In this document: positions 1 to 7,977 of the stretch, piece after piece
How positions within the stretch are numbered: the first letter of the stretch is position 1
Layout: the number at the start of each line of letters is the position of its first letter
Assembly: GCA_964626685.1 (NCBI GenBank)
Contig: CAZVJY010000010.1
Coordinates: 1 to 64,000 of the forward strand
Direction of reading: 5' to 3'
DNA: 64,000 nucleotides
From: RGEC01 sp964626685
GTDB lineage: Bacteria > Bacteroidota > Bacteroidia > NS11-12g > UBA955
Translations under genes and position numbers: made by a program
Notes under the pieces: model-generated
Seen by the model: only the letters and a program-made list of their open reading frames with translations
What the model was told of the DNA's origin: nothing
Database searches by the model: none

Positions 1-92
1 TGATTTAACCTAATAATTCCTTTTCAAAAACCAAATAAAAATCTACACAATAAAACAAAAAATAGTATCTTGCCACATAAACCGAAAGCACC

Positions 93-1385
93 ATGCAGGA
101 GTATTTTTTGCATTTTCTGTGGCAATACGGGCTTTTTGATACCCAAAACCTCACTACCACCGCCGGGCAGGCCATCCGCCCCGATTTCAGGGGCGTGCAT
201 AATCCTAACAGCGGCCCGGATTTCTCCGAAGCCCGCATCCGCATCGGCAACATAGACTGGGTAGGGCAGGTGGAAATACACATTCACGCCTCAGACTGGC
301 TGAAACACAACCACCATACCGATGCTGCTTACGACAACGTTATCCTGCATGCAGTGCTCCACCACGATACGGATATTTTCCGTACAGATGGCTCCCTCAT
401 TCCTTGCCTGGAACTGCGAAACCGCATTCCCGCGGGCTACCTGCATACCTGGCAAACCCTCAGCCATAGCCTCGCATCCGTTCCTTGCAAACCGCACAGT
501 CCGCACACCTTCACCGCCGCCGCCATGAGCATGAAACACCGCGCCCTCGCCGAACGCATGTGGCAAAAAGCAGGCAGGGTGCTTTCCTTGGGCAACGCAA
601 CCCAATTCCACTGGGAAGAAATGCTATACAAGCTCATGGCGCGCTACCTGGGGCGGCTGGTAAACGGCGATGCCATGGAATCCCTGACCACCGCGGTGCC
701 TTACACCCTCATCCAAAAATACCGCCACAATCCCAAACAACTAACGGCATTGCTGTTCGGACAAAGCGGACTGCTCACCGCGGCGCATAAAGACGAATAT
801 GCCAAACAGCTGTTTGCCGAATACCGCTTTCTGCAAAAGAAACACGGCCTTCAACCGCTACCCGCTTCGGTGTGGAAGTTTGGCCGGCTGAGGCCACCCA
901 ATTTTCCAACCCTGCGCATCGCCCAGCTCTCAGCAATAATGGAACAAACCGGCCTTTTCAACATGATAATGGAAGTGAAGTTCGTTGCGGAACTCCAGCG
1001 TTTTTTGCGCCAACATCCGCATCCCTACTGGGAAACCCACTACCGTTTTGATTACGAATGTGCGCAACGCTCCGCCGCTGCCGGAGACGATACCCTCGAA
1101 GGCCTGATCATCAACGCCATTTTGCCGTTGCGCTTTGCGCATGCACACTACCACAACGATTTTGCCCAGCAGGAAAAGGCCCTGGATATGCTGTCGGCAT
1201 TGCCGCCCGAATCCAACAAAGTCACCCGTGGCTGGCAGGAGATAGGTTTTGAAAATAGCACTGCCTATGATAGTCAGTCGTTGCTGGGTTTGCAGCAGCT
1301 ATACTGCGAAAAGCGCCGCTGCCTGGAATGCAGCATCGGGCAAAAAATCATTAGAAATGAGGAAAAATTCCCTGCCATGAAATAA
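93..1385 (+). CDS. DUF2851 family protein
   Basis: This 430-residue protein matches my recollection of the DUF2851 family, which is common in Bacteroidota and has no assigned function. Near the N-terminus are PDFRGVHNPNSGPDFSEARI and, about 30 residues on, GQVEIHIHASDW, with many His and Asp residues. The C-terminus has a Cys cluster (YCEKRRCLECSIG) typical of the family and suggestive of a metal site or structural zinc; that is inference. No signal peptide or membrane segment is visible, so it should be cytoplasmic. The ATG at 93 gives the family's full length. The 92 bases upstream are AT-rich and hold only a one-base-short -7-like element (TATCTTG). lhgO follows after 29 bases on the same strand. 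Confidence 0.85.
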   Translation: MQEYFLHFLWQYGLFDTQNLTTTAGQAIRPDFRGVHNPNSGPDFSEARIRIGNIDWVGQVEIHIHASDWLKHNHHTDAAYDNVILHAVLHHDTDIFRTDGSLIPCLELRNRIPAGYLHTWQTLSHSLASVPCKPHSPHTFTAAAMSMKHRALAERMWQKAGRVLSLGNATQFHWEEMLYKLMARYLGRLVNGDAMESLTTAVPYTLIQKYRHNPKQLTALLFGQSGLLTAAHKDEYAKQLFAEYRFLQKKHGLQPLPASVWKFGRLRPPNFPTLRIAQLSAIMEQTGLFNMIMEVKFVAELQRFLRQHPHPYWETHYRFDYECAQRSAAAGDDTLEGLIINAILPLRFAHAHYHNDFAQQEKALDMLSALPPESNKVTRGWQEIGFENSTAYDSQSLLGLQQLYCEKRRCLECSIGQKIIRNEEKFPAMK

Positions 1386-1414
1386 AATCCTGCGGTTATT
1401 TTGCACACAATATT

Positions 1415-2611
1415 ATGCAAGCAGATATTGTTGTGGTAGGCGGGGGCATTGTGGGCCTCTCAACCGCTTTGAAGATTAAGGAACAACGGCCCGAGCTGAA
1501 CGTGGTGGTGCTGGAAAAGGAGGCCGACATTTCATCGCACCAGACCGGCAACAATAGCGGCGTAATACACTCCGGTATTTACTACAAACCCGGCAGCCTG
1601 AAAGCCGAAAACTGCATCCGCGGCTACCACATGCTGCTGGATTTTTGCAAGGAAAACAACATTCCAGTAGAGCTTTGCGGCAAAGTAATCGTGGCTACAA
1701 AAGAGTCAGAAATAGCCCAACTGGAAAAAGTTTACCAGCGCGGGGTAGATAATGGTCTTGCCGGGCTGAAATACCTGACAGAAGCCGAAATCAAAGAGCG
1801 TGAGCCCCATTGCATAGGCATCAAAGGTATTTTTGTGCCTCAGACAGGCATTGTGAATTACAAACTTGTTTCTGAAAAAATAGCGGCGAAGTTTATCAGC
1901 CTTGGCGGACAAGTCCTCACATCTCACAAGGTTATCGGCGTGGAAGCGCAGGCGGGCCGCGTGGAGGTTATTGCCAAAAATAAAACCTTCGTATGCAAAC
2001 TCATGGTAAACTGTGCCGGTCTGTATTGTGATAAAATTGCGGAAATGGCAGGTCAGAATCTGGATGTACGCATCATTCCTTTCCGCGGCGAATATTACAG
2101 TATCAAGCCGGAAAAAGCCTACCTCGTAAAGAATCTCATTTATCCTGTTCCCGATCCCAACTTCCCGTTTTTGGGTGTACATTTTACCCGCAGAATCACC
2201 GGTGAAATCGAAGCGGGTCCCAATGCCGTATTTGCTTTCCGCCGCGAGGGTTATACCCGCACGTCGTTTAAATGGTCTGAATTTTGGCAAAGTCTGTTGT
2301 GGCGCGGCTTTAGAAAAGTTGCGCTGAAATATTGGAAAACCGGACTGGGCGAATATTACCGCAGTTTCTCCAAAGCAGCATTTACCAAAGCACTGCAGGG
2401 GCTGGTACCCGAAATCAGGGAGGAAGACCTGGAACCGGCCGGTGCTGGCGTGCGCGCCCAGGCCTGTGACAAAGACGGCGGTCTCATCGACGATTTTTAC
2501 ATTCGCGAAGCGCCCGGCTGTGTGCACGTGCTCAATGCACCCTCACCCGCGGCTACCAGCAGCCTTAGTATTGGCCAAACCATCAGCGAACTGGCCCTCA
2601 AAAACTTCTGA
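1415..2611 (+). CDS. lhgO: L-2-hydroxyglutarate oxidase
   Basis: A 398-residue FAD-dependent oxidoreductase of the LhgO/DAO family, which oxidises L-2-hydroxyglutarate to 2-oxoglutarate (in E. coli electrons pass to the membrane quinone pool). The N-terminal dinucleotide fold is plain (VVVGGGIVGLSTA, then VVLEKE). The family motif HQTGNNSGVIHSGIYY follows near residue 42, and a glycine-rich C-terminal segment (NAPSPAATSSLSIG) closes the FAD site. Length is as expected. The stop overlaps the ATG of the SprT-like gene by one base (TGATG), so the two are probably translationally coupled. A long antisense reading frame (1706-2527) lies across it and is a shadow. An alternative in the same fold family would be a glycine or glycerol-3-phosphate oxidase, but the HQTGNNSG motif favours LhgO. 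Confidence 0.9.
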   Translation: MQADIVVVGGGIVGLSTALKIKEQRPELNVVVLEKEADISSHQTGNNSGVIHSGIYYKPGSLKAENCIRGYHMLLDFCKENNIPVELCGKVIVATKESEIAQLEKVYQRGVDNGLAGLKYLTEAEIKEREPHCIGIKGIFVPQTGIVNYKLVSEKIAAKFISLGGQVLTSHKVIGVEAQAGRVEVIAKNKTFVCKLMVNCAGLYCDKIAEMAGQNLDVRIIPFRGEYYSIKPEKAYLVKNLIYPVPDPNFPFLGVHFTRRITGEIEAGPNAVFAFRREGYTRTSFKWSEFWQSLLWRGFRKVALKYWKTGLGEYYRSFSKAAFTKALQGLVPEIREEDLEPAGAGVRAQACDKDGGLIDDFYIREAPGCVHVLNAPSPAATSSLSIGQTISELALKNF

Positions 2612-3228
2612 TGTCTGAGAAGCAACAATTGCTGGCCGTTCTGAAGAAGTACCTGCCTTTGGGTACCGAGGAATACGCCACTGAACTGTTGCTGCGCCAC
2701 CGCATTCATTTGCATATTAAGCGCCCGCGCCAAACCAAATACGGCGATTATCGTCCGCCTGCGGCCGGCGAAAACCACCGTATCAGCGTAAATAAGGATT
2801 TAAACCCGTATGCCTTTCTCATCACCTTTCTGCACGAGGTCGCGCACTTGCTGAATTTTGAAAAACACCGGGGCCGCGTACAGCCTCATGGGCAGGAGTG
2901 GAAGTGGTTTTTCCGCGAGGTAAGTACACCCGTTTTTCATGAAAATGTGTTGCCGCAGGATGTACACCAATCTCTCAATACGTATCTGTCAAACCCCAAA
3001 GCCAGCAGTTGCAGTAGTCCGCAGCTGGTGCGTACCCTGCGCAAATACGATGCAGATACCACCTTTGTGCTGGTGGAGGAGGTGCCCGCCAATACATCCT
3101 TTGAAACCAAAGACGGGCGCATCTTTGTGAAAGGCGAACGTATGCGCACCCGATACCGCTGCGTGGAATCGGCCACCGGAAAGGTTTTTCTGGTTCCCGG
3201 TCTTATGCAGTGCCGTTTGAAAATATAA
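2611..3228 (+). CDS. SprT-like zinc metalloprotease
   Basis: A 205-residue protein with an SprT-like domain. The zinc-binding HEVAH lies at residues 75-79, and the likely third ligand is His93 in QPHGQEWKWF, the HGxxW pattern of SprT and Spartan proteins. The eukaryotic relatives cleave DNA-protein crosslinks; the role of the bacterial ones is not established. The C-terminal part has only scattered cysteines (RYRC, MQC), so a complete zinc ribbon is not obvious. No signal peptide is seen, so it is cytoplasmic. The ATG at 2611 overlaps the lhgO stop by one base, which fixes the start. Confidence 0.85.
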   Translation: MSEKQQLLAVLKKYLPLGTEEYATELLLRHRIHLHIKRPRQTKYGDYRPPAAGENHRISVNKDLNPYAFLITFLHEVAHLLNFEKHRGRVQPHGQEWKWFFREVSTPVFHENVLPQDVHQSLNTYLSNPKASSCSSPQLVRTLRKYDADTTFVLVEEVPANTSFETKDGRIFVKGERMRTRYRCVESATGKVFLVPGLMQCRLKI

Positions 3229-3251
3229 TCACGTCTTTGGGTTTGTTTAAT

Positions 3252-3259
3252 TAGTTTTG
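3252..3259 (+). promoter_or_regulatory. -7 promoter element TAGTTTTG
   Basis: TAGTTTTG matches the Bacteroidota -7 consensus TAnnTTTG exactly and sits 7 bases before the ATG at 3267. No TTTG lies at the usual 19-20 base spacing upstream, so only half of the promoter is supported. If used, the transcript would have almost no leader. Confidence 0.4.
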
Positions 3260-3266
3260 CTGTGCA

Positions 3267-3983
3267 ATGTCAATACTTTCCATTGTTATTCCGGCCTATA
3301 ACGAAGGCAGAACCATACACTTGATTCTGGATAGGGTAAAGGCGGTTTCGCTCCGCGACAATATTGCCAAAGAGGTCATCATTGTTAACGATTGCTCCAG
3401 GGACAATACCGAGGAAGCCATTCAGGCCTATATGGGAAACAACCCGGAATTGAATATTCAATATTACAAACACGAGGTTAACCAGGGAAAAGGGGCTGCA
3501 TTGCACACAGGTATTCAGAAAGCTACCGGCGATTTTGTTATCATTCAGGATGCCGATCTGGAATATGATCCCAACGAATACAACATACTGCTGCAGCCCA
3601 TCCTGGAAGGGTTTGCGGATGTTGTTTACGGAAGCCGTTTTATGGGTGGAAATCCCCACCGCATATTATTTTTCTGGCACTCCATTGGCAATAAAATGCT
3701 CACTTTCCTGTCAAACATGTTTACCAACCTGAACCTTACCGACATGGAAACCTGCTACAAATTGTTTCGCCGAGAGATTATTCAGGGTGTTCAGCTGAAG
3801 GAAAAGCGCTTTGGTTTTGAGCCTGAGGTTACCGCCAAAGTGTCACGTGTTCCCAAAGTACGCATCTATGAAGTGGGCATCAGCTATTACGGACGTACTT
3901 ACGAGGAAGGCAAGAAGATTGGCTGGAAAGACGGTTTCAGGGCCATCTGGTGTATTTTGAAATACAATATTTTTAGTAAGTAA
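3267..3983 (+). CDS. Family 2 glycosyltransferase (DPM1-like)
   Basis: A 238-residue GT-A fold glycosyltransferase of family 2, closest in pattern to dolichyl/polyprenyl-phosphate sugar synthases. It starts with SIVIPAYNEGRTI, has the nucleotide-sugar Asp in VIIVNDCSRDNTEE, a KGAALHTGI loop, and the metal-binding QDADLEYDP. There is no C-terminal membrane domain, as in short DPM1-type enzymes. It probably transfers a sugar from a nucleotide donor to a polyprenyl phosphate at the inner face of the cytoplasmic membrane. The FAD oxidoreductase 38 bases downstream is probably co-transcribed. Substrate is unknown. Confidence 0.85.
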   Translation: MSILSIVIPAYNEGRTIHLILDRVKAVSLRDNIAKEVIIVNDCSRDNTEEAIQAYMGNNPELNIQYYKHEVNQGKGAALHTGIQKATGDFVIIQDADLEYDPNEYNILLQPILEGFADVVYGSRFMGGNPHRILFFWHSIGNKMLTFLSNMFTNLNLTDMETCYKLFRREIIQGVQLKEKRFGFEPEVTAKVSRVPKVRIYEVGISYYGRTYEEGKKIGWKDGFRAIWCILKYNIFSK

Positions 3984-4021
3984 ATCTTGAGATTCTTATC
4001 GCTGTAGGTTTTTAGGTGGGT

Positions 4022-5578
4022 ATGAGCAACACAAAACACGCAGTGATTATAGGAGCCGGGCCCGCAGGGCTCACAGCCGCCTACGAATTGCTTTCGCGCA
4101 GCAAAGACTATGAAGTAACGGTGCTGGAATCATCCACGTACATGGGCGGTATTTCGCGTACCGTGAACTATAAGGGAAACCGCATGGATATTGGCGGACA
4201 TCGTTTTTTTAGTAAAAGCGACCGCGTAATGCAATGGTGGCTGTCGATGATGCCGCTGGAAAAAGGGGCTTCCCACGCCCACATCCATTACCACGGCAAA
4301 GAGACCGAGGTGGCAGGCAAGGAGGCCGATCCCGAAAAAACGCAGTTGGTGATGCTGTTAAGAAACCGCCTGTGCCGAATTTATTTTCTGGGTAAATTCT
4401 TCAGCTATCCGGTTTCGCTGAACCTGCAAACCCTCAGAAACCTGGGATTGTTGCGTGTGTTTAAAATTGTATTCAGCTATGCTGCCATACGCTTGTTTCC
4501 GCGCAAACCCGAGGTTACCCTGGAAGACTTTATCATCAACCGTTTTGGCAAGGAATTATACCTCACGTTTTTCAAGGATTACACGGAGAAAGTTTGGGGG
4601 TTCAAGTGCCATGAAATAGCCAAGGACTGGGGTGCACAGCGCGTAAAAGGGTTGTCGGTGAGCAAGGCCATGGCACACGCGTTTAAGCAGATACTGGGCC
4701 GCAAAAAGCCGGTGAATATTGGGCAGAAAGACACCGAAACATCCCTCATTGAAAAGTTTCTGTATCCCAAGCTGGGGCCTGGACAAATGTGGGAGCGCGT
4801 GGCCGAAAAAGTGCAGAAGATGGGCGGTGTCATTTTAACCGAACACACTGTGATGAAATTGGATGGATCGCCAGAGGGAATTGGATCAGTTTGGGTGAAA
4901 AATGCAAACGGTGAGTCACTAGAATTCAAAGCAGACCTGGTTTTTAGCACCATGCCTGTGAAGGATCTGTTTGAGTCATTTTCATTTGAAACCGACGAAA
5001 AGATAAAGAGCATCGCCACAGCGCTTCCTTACCGTGATTTTATCACGGTGGGATTGCTATGCAAAAAGCTGAAACCGAGAATGCTGCAGGACAACTGGAT
5101 TTATATACAGGAAAGGGGTGTAAACATCGGGCGATTGCAGATTTTTAATAACTGGAGTCCGTATCTGGTGGCCGATGGCCAAACCGTGTGGCTGGGGCTG
5201 GAATATTTCTGCAACGAAGGCGATGCTCTGTGGAGCTTGTCTGATGCGGATTTCAAAGCCATGGCGGTTCGTGAAATGGAATCAATCGGATTGCTGGATG
5301 CAGCAGATGTTTTGGACAGCACCCTTATCCGTATGCCCAAGACCTATCCGGCTTATACAGGTTCCTACAGCGAATTTTCGCAGGTGATTGCGTATATAAA
5401 CAGGGTGCAGAATCTCTTTCTCATTGGCAGAAACGGCATGCACAAATACAACAACAGTGACCACAGCATGCTCACGGCGATGACGGCGGTAGACAATATT
5501 TTAGCCGGTATCAAAAGCAAGGAAAACCTCTGGCAAATCAATACCGAAGAGGAGTACCACGAGGCGAAGACCGAATGA
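4022..5578 (+). CDS. FAD-dependent oxidoreductase (amine oxidase / HemY-like fold)
   Basis: A 518-residue flavoprotein of the NAD(P)-binding Rossmann / amine-oxidase superfamily (COG1232-like). The FAD motif IIGAGPAGLTAAYELL is at the N-terminus, followed by VTVLESS, MGGISRTV and DIGGHRFFSK, the GG motif of UDP-galactopyranose mutase and protoporphyrinogen oxidase relatives. A second FAD-contacting segment near the C-terminus reads LFLIGRNGMHKYNNSDHSM. Pairing with a GT2 enzyme points to glycan or lipid-linked sugar metabolism rather than haem synthesis; this is inference. I chose ATG at 4022; a GTG two codons upstream (4016) is possible. Its last 41 bases overlap the convergent BNR gene. Confidence 0.8.
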   Translation: MSNTKHAVIIGAGPAGLTAAYELLSRSKDYEVTVLESSTYMGGISRTVNYKGNRMDIGGHRFFSKSDRVMQWWLSMMPLEKGASHAHIHYHGKETEVAGKEADPEKTQLVMLLRNRLCRIYFLGKFFSYPVSLNLQTLRNLGLLRVFKIVFSYAAIRLFPRKPEVTLEDFIINRFGKELYLTFFKDYTEKVWGFKCHEIAKDWGAQRVKGLSVSKAMAHAFKQILGRKKPVNIGQKDTETSLIEKFLYPKLGPGQMWERVAEKVQKMGGVILTEHTVMKLDGSPEGIGSVWVKNANGESLEFKADLVFSTMPVKDLFESFSFETDEKIKSIATALPYRDFITVGLLCKKLKPRMLQDNWIYIQERGVNIGRLQIFNNWSPYLVADGQTVWLGLEYFCNEGDALWSLSDADFKAMAVREMESIGLLDAADVLDSTLIRMPKTYPAYTGSYSEFSQVIAYINRVQNLFLIGRNGMHKYNNSDHSMLTAMTAVDNILAGIKSKENLWQINTEEEYHEAKTE

Positions 5579-6611
5579 TTTCGGCTTCCTGCTGCATTTT
5601 AAGCAAATCCTTTAACCGAACACGGGCAGTCGTTTTTCCGGCCAGCCAAAGTGAATTGCCGCGGATGCTGCAGACATTAAAGCCTTTCAGATAAATGAGC
5701 GGTTTCCAGTTTTTGCCGCCATCGGTGCTGTAATCGCTGCCATTGGGGCCTGTGCAAATCCATATTTTGCCACGCTTGTGTGTGCAAACCCCACTGCGGT
5801 AGCCATTGGGCATGGTGTGGCAAGGGATCCAGGTGCGGCCGCCATCATTGGTGTAGCATGCGGTGCTATCCTTCTCATTGGGTTTGTAGAATGAACCACC
5901 CACGGCCACCCCGGTTTTATTCCGGTGCAGGTAAAATCCGTAGGCGCCACCGGCCTTTTGCTGTTTGAATGGCAATTGGCTGCGAAAACGAATAAGATTT
6001 CCGGAAACGCTGATAAACATACTCTTCTCATCCAGGATGGGAATGGCGCAGTAGCTGTATTTTCCGGTCCACTGCACATTGCTGCCCGATGCCGCAAAAT
6101 ATGAGGAGGTGCTGTCGGGTTCGAACCCTTTTTTGTAATAGCTTTCGCGGTCTTTGGCAAAAATTCTGAAGGCTTTCAGCGAGTCATTTTTCAGCACGTT
6201 TTCTGACCGGATTTGGTACATTTTTTGCTGCAAAATGCCGTCTCCCACCAGAATTAGTTTGCCCTTGTAAATATCCATGGCATCAAAAAAACTCCCGGGT
6301 CGGTAATCGCGGTAAATTTCCTTCCAGGTTTTTCCGCCATCGTGGGTGATGAGTACTACGCCGCTGTCGCCGCTGCTCATGGCCACGGCTGTTTTGCGGT
6401 TGAAGGCATGAATATCGCGAAAATCTCTGGCAGCAAAGCTTCTTGGATTGAGGGTGTCCCAGTTTTTGCCGCCGTCAACCGTTCGGAGAATGCTGCCTTT
6501 GCTACCCGAAATCCAGGCTGTTTTGCAGTTAACAACGGAAAGTCCACGGTAACTTTGAGCATGGGAGAGACCAGCGCATGAGAGGAAAAGAATTAAACCT
6601 AAGGACCGCAT
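5538..6611 (-). CDS. Secreted BNR-repeat (Ycf48/sortilin-like) beta-propeller protein
   Basis: A 357-residue exported protein. The ATG at 6611 gives a clear signal peptide (MRSLGLILFLSCAGLSHAQS); a TTG three codons upstream is less likely. The mature part repeats the Asp-box pattern of BNR propellers: RTVDGGKNW, ITHDGGKTW, YTNDGGRTW, YSTDGGKNW. Such propellers bind partners or glycans and are related to the photosystem II assembly factor Ycf48 and to sortilin. No T9SS sorting domain is present, so it probably stays in the periplasm or the outer membrane lumen. It differs in this from the two larger BNR proteins in the window. Its 3' end overlaps the oxidoreductase gene by 41 bases, tail to tail. 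Confidence 0.8.
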   Translation of the reverse strand: MRSLGLILFLSCAGLSHAQSYRGLSVVNCKTAWISGSKGSILRTVDGGKNWDTLNPRSFAARDFRDIHAFNRKTAVAMSSGDSGVVLITHDGGKTWKEIYRDYRPGSFFDAMDIYKGKLILVGDGILQQKMYQIRSENVLKNDSLKAFRIFAKDRESYYKKGFEPDSTSSYFAASGSNVQWTGKYSYCAIPILDEKSMFISVSGNLIRFRSQLPFKQQKAGGAYGFYLHRNKTGVAVGGSFYKPNEKDSTACYTNDGGRTWIPCHTMPNGYRSGVCTHKRGKIWICTGPNGSDYSTDGGKNWKPLIYLKGFNVCSIRGNSLWLAGKTTARVRLKDLLKMQQEAEIIRSSPRGTPLRY

Positions 6612-6697
6612 TTTAGGCAACGAAAATACGGGCTTGCAGATATTGTGTAAAAACCGGTTGTGTTTTTTCCTTGTTTATCGTGAAATTGCAGTCGTAA

Positions 6698-7486
6698 ATG
6701 ATGAATCCGATAAAAACCATTCAGGACTATCTGAACGCCGGAGAAATACCCGAAATTTTGTTTTGGGTGGGATGTGCCGGAAGCTTTGATGAGCGTGCAC
6801 AGCGTGTTTCAAAAGCCTTCGCGTCCATATTGCAAAAAGCGGACATAAAATTCGCCATACTGGGCACTGAAGAAGGCTGCACAGGCGATCCAGCCAAGCG
6901 CGCAGGCAATGAGTTTCTGTTTCAGATGCAGGCTATGCAAAACATTGAATTGATGAATGGGTATGGTATTCAAAAAATAGTAACTGCTTGCCCACATTGC
7001 TTCAATACGCTGAAAAACGAATATCCCGCGCTGGGCGGCAACTACGAGGTTATACACCATACGCAGTTTATCAATCAGCTGCTGGATGAAGGCCGCCTTG
7101 CCATTGAAGGCGGACCGTTTAAAGGAAAGAAAATAACCTATCACGACAGCTGTTATCTGGGCCGTGCCAACGGCGTGTATGAAGCACCCCGCATGGTGAT
7201 TGAGCGCCTGGATGCGGATCTGGTAGAACTGAAACGCTGCCGTACCAACGGATTGTGCTGCGGTGCCGGAGGCGCGCAGATGTTTAAAGAAGCCGAAGCG
7301 GGCAAAAAAGAAGTGAATGTGGAACGTACGGAAGATGTGCTGGAGTCCGGTGCTTCGGTGCTGGCTGTGAACTGCCCCTTCTGCATGACCATGCTGCGCG
7401 ACGGAACCAAGCACTTTGAAAAGGAAAATGAGATTCAGGTACTGGATATTGCCGAACTGGTAGATCAAAGCACCGCCAATACATGA
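6698..7486 (+). CDS. (Fe-S)-binding protein with two CCG domains
   Basis: A 262-residue cysteine-rich protein of the CCG family (as in heterodisulfide reductase HdrB, glycolate oxidase GlcF and LutA). The first half has EEGCTGDPAKR and CPHCFNTLKNEYP. The second has HDSCYLGRANGVYEAPR, NGLCCGAGGAQMF and NCPFCMTM. Two CX(n)CCG-X(n)-CxxC units bind an unusual iron-sulfur cluster in relatives, and these proteins usually pass electrons between a membrane or quinone partner and a dehydrogenase. There is no N-terminal ferredoxin domain and no such partner next to it, so the electron donor lies elsewhere. The start is the first of two adjacent ATGs. The stop overlaps the next gene by four bases (ATGA). 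Confidence 0.85.
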   Translation: MMNPIKTIQDYLNAGEIPEILFWVGCAGSFDERAQRVSKAFASILQKADIKFAILGTEEGCTGDPAKRAGNEFLFQMQAMQNIELMNGYGIQKIVTACPHCFNTLKNEYPALGGNYEVIHHTQFINQLLDEGRLAIEGGPFKGKKITYHDSCYLGRANGVYEAPRMVIERLDADLVELKRCRTNGLCCGAGGAQMFKEAEAGKKEVNVERTEDVLESGASVLAVNCPFCMTMLRDGTKHFEKENEIQVLDIAELVDQSTANT

Positions 7487-7977
7487 GTTTATCGCACTTG
7501 GCTCCCGGCTCACGCGTATGGTTTTTTATCGCCGACAAGTTCCTGACGGAAGCTGAGGCAACGCAGCTGAGCGAGGCCATAAGCGAATTTGTAAGTAGCT
7601 GGAAATCGCACGGAAGCGCACTTTCAGCGGGTTTTGAAATCCATTGGAATGCCCTTCTGACCGTGGCGGTAGATGAAACCATAGAGGCGCCTTCAGGATG
7701 CAGTATAGACAAGATTTTTAGGCTGTTGAATGATTTTTCGGCAGCAACCGGTATTGATTTCATGAATAGACTGCTTATGTTGGTTCCTCAGCCTGATGGG
7801 ACAGCGCATATTTATAACCGAGAATCGGCCGCGCATGCCATCAATGGCGGTGAATTGCAGGAAAACACATCCGTTGTGAATGTGATGCATGCCCGGCTGA
7901 GGGATTTTACCGACAATCCGCTTCAGCCTTTCCGGGATCACTGGATGGGCAAACAGCTTCTCAAACAAAACGCATGA
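7483..7977 (+). CDS. Conserved small protein of unknown function (often labelled 'ABC transporter ATPase')
   Basis: A 164-residue protein resembling a Bacteroidota family that databases often call ABC transporter ATPase. I see no Walker A, signature or Walker B motif, so that name is not supported. Recognisable stretches are SRVWFFIADKFLTEAEA near the N-terminus, then SWKSHGSALSAGFEIHW, VAVDETIEAPSGCSIDK and GIDFMNRLL. The conserved GCSID could hold a functional Cys. There is no signal peptide or membrane segment. ATGA overlaps on both sides couple it to the Fe-S protein upstream and the transporter downstream, suggesting a job linked to the Fe-S protein. Function unknown. Confidence 0.75.
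   Translation: MSLSHLAPGSRVWFFIADKFLTEAEATQLSEAISEFVSSWKSHGSALSAGFEIHWNALLTVAVDETIEAPSGCSIDKIFRLLNDFSAATGIDFMNRLLMLVPQPDGTAHIYNRESAAHAINGGELQENTSVVNVMHARLRDFTDNPLQPFRDHWMGKQLLKQNA

Noticed and set aside
1706..2527. 273-codon antisense frame across lhgO
   Set aside because: lhgO on the plus strand has full family motifs; the antisense frame resembles nothing and is a codon-bias shadow.
7483..7977. Name 'ABC transporter ATPase' for the 164-residue protein
   Set aside because: No Walker A, Walker B or signature motif is visible.
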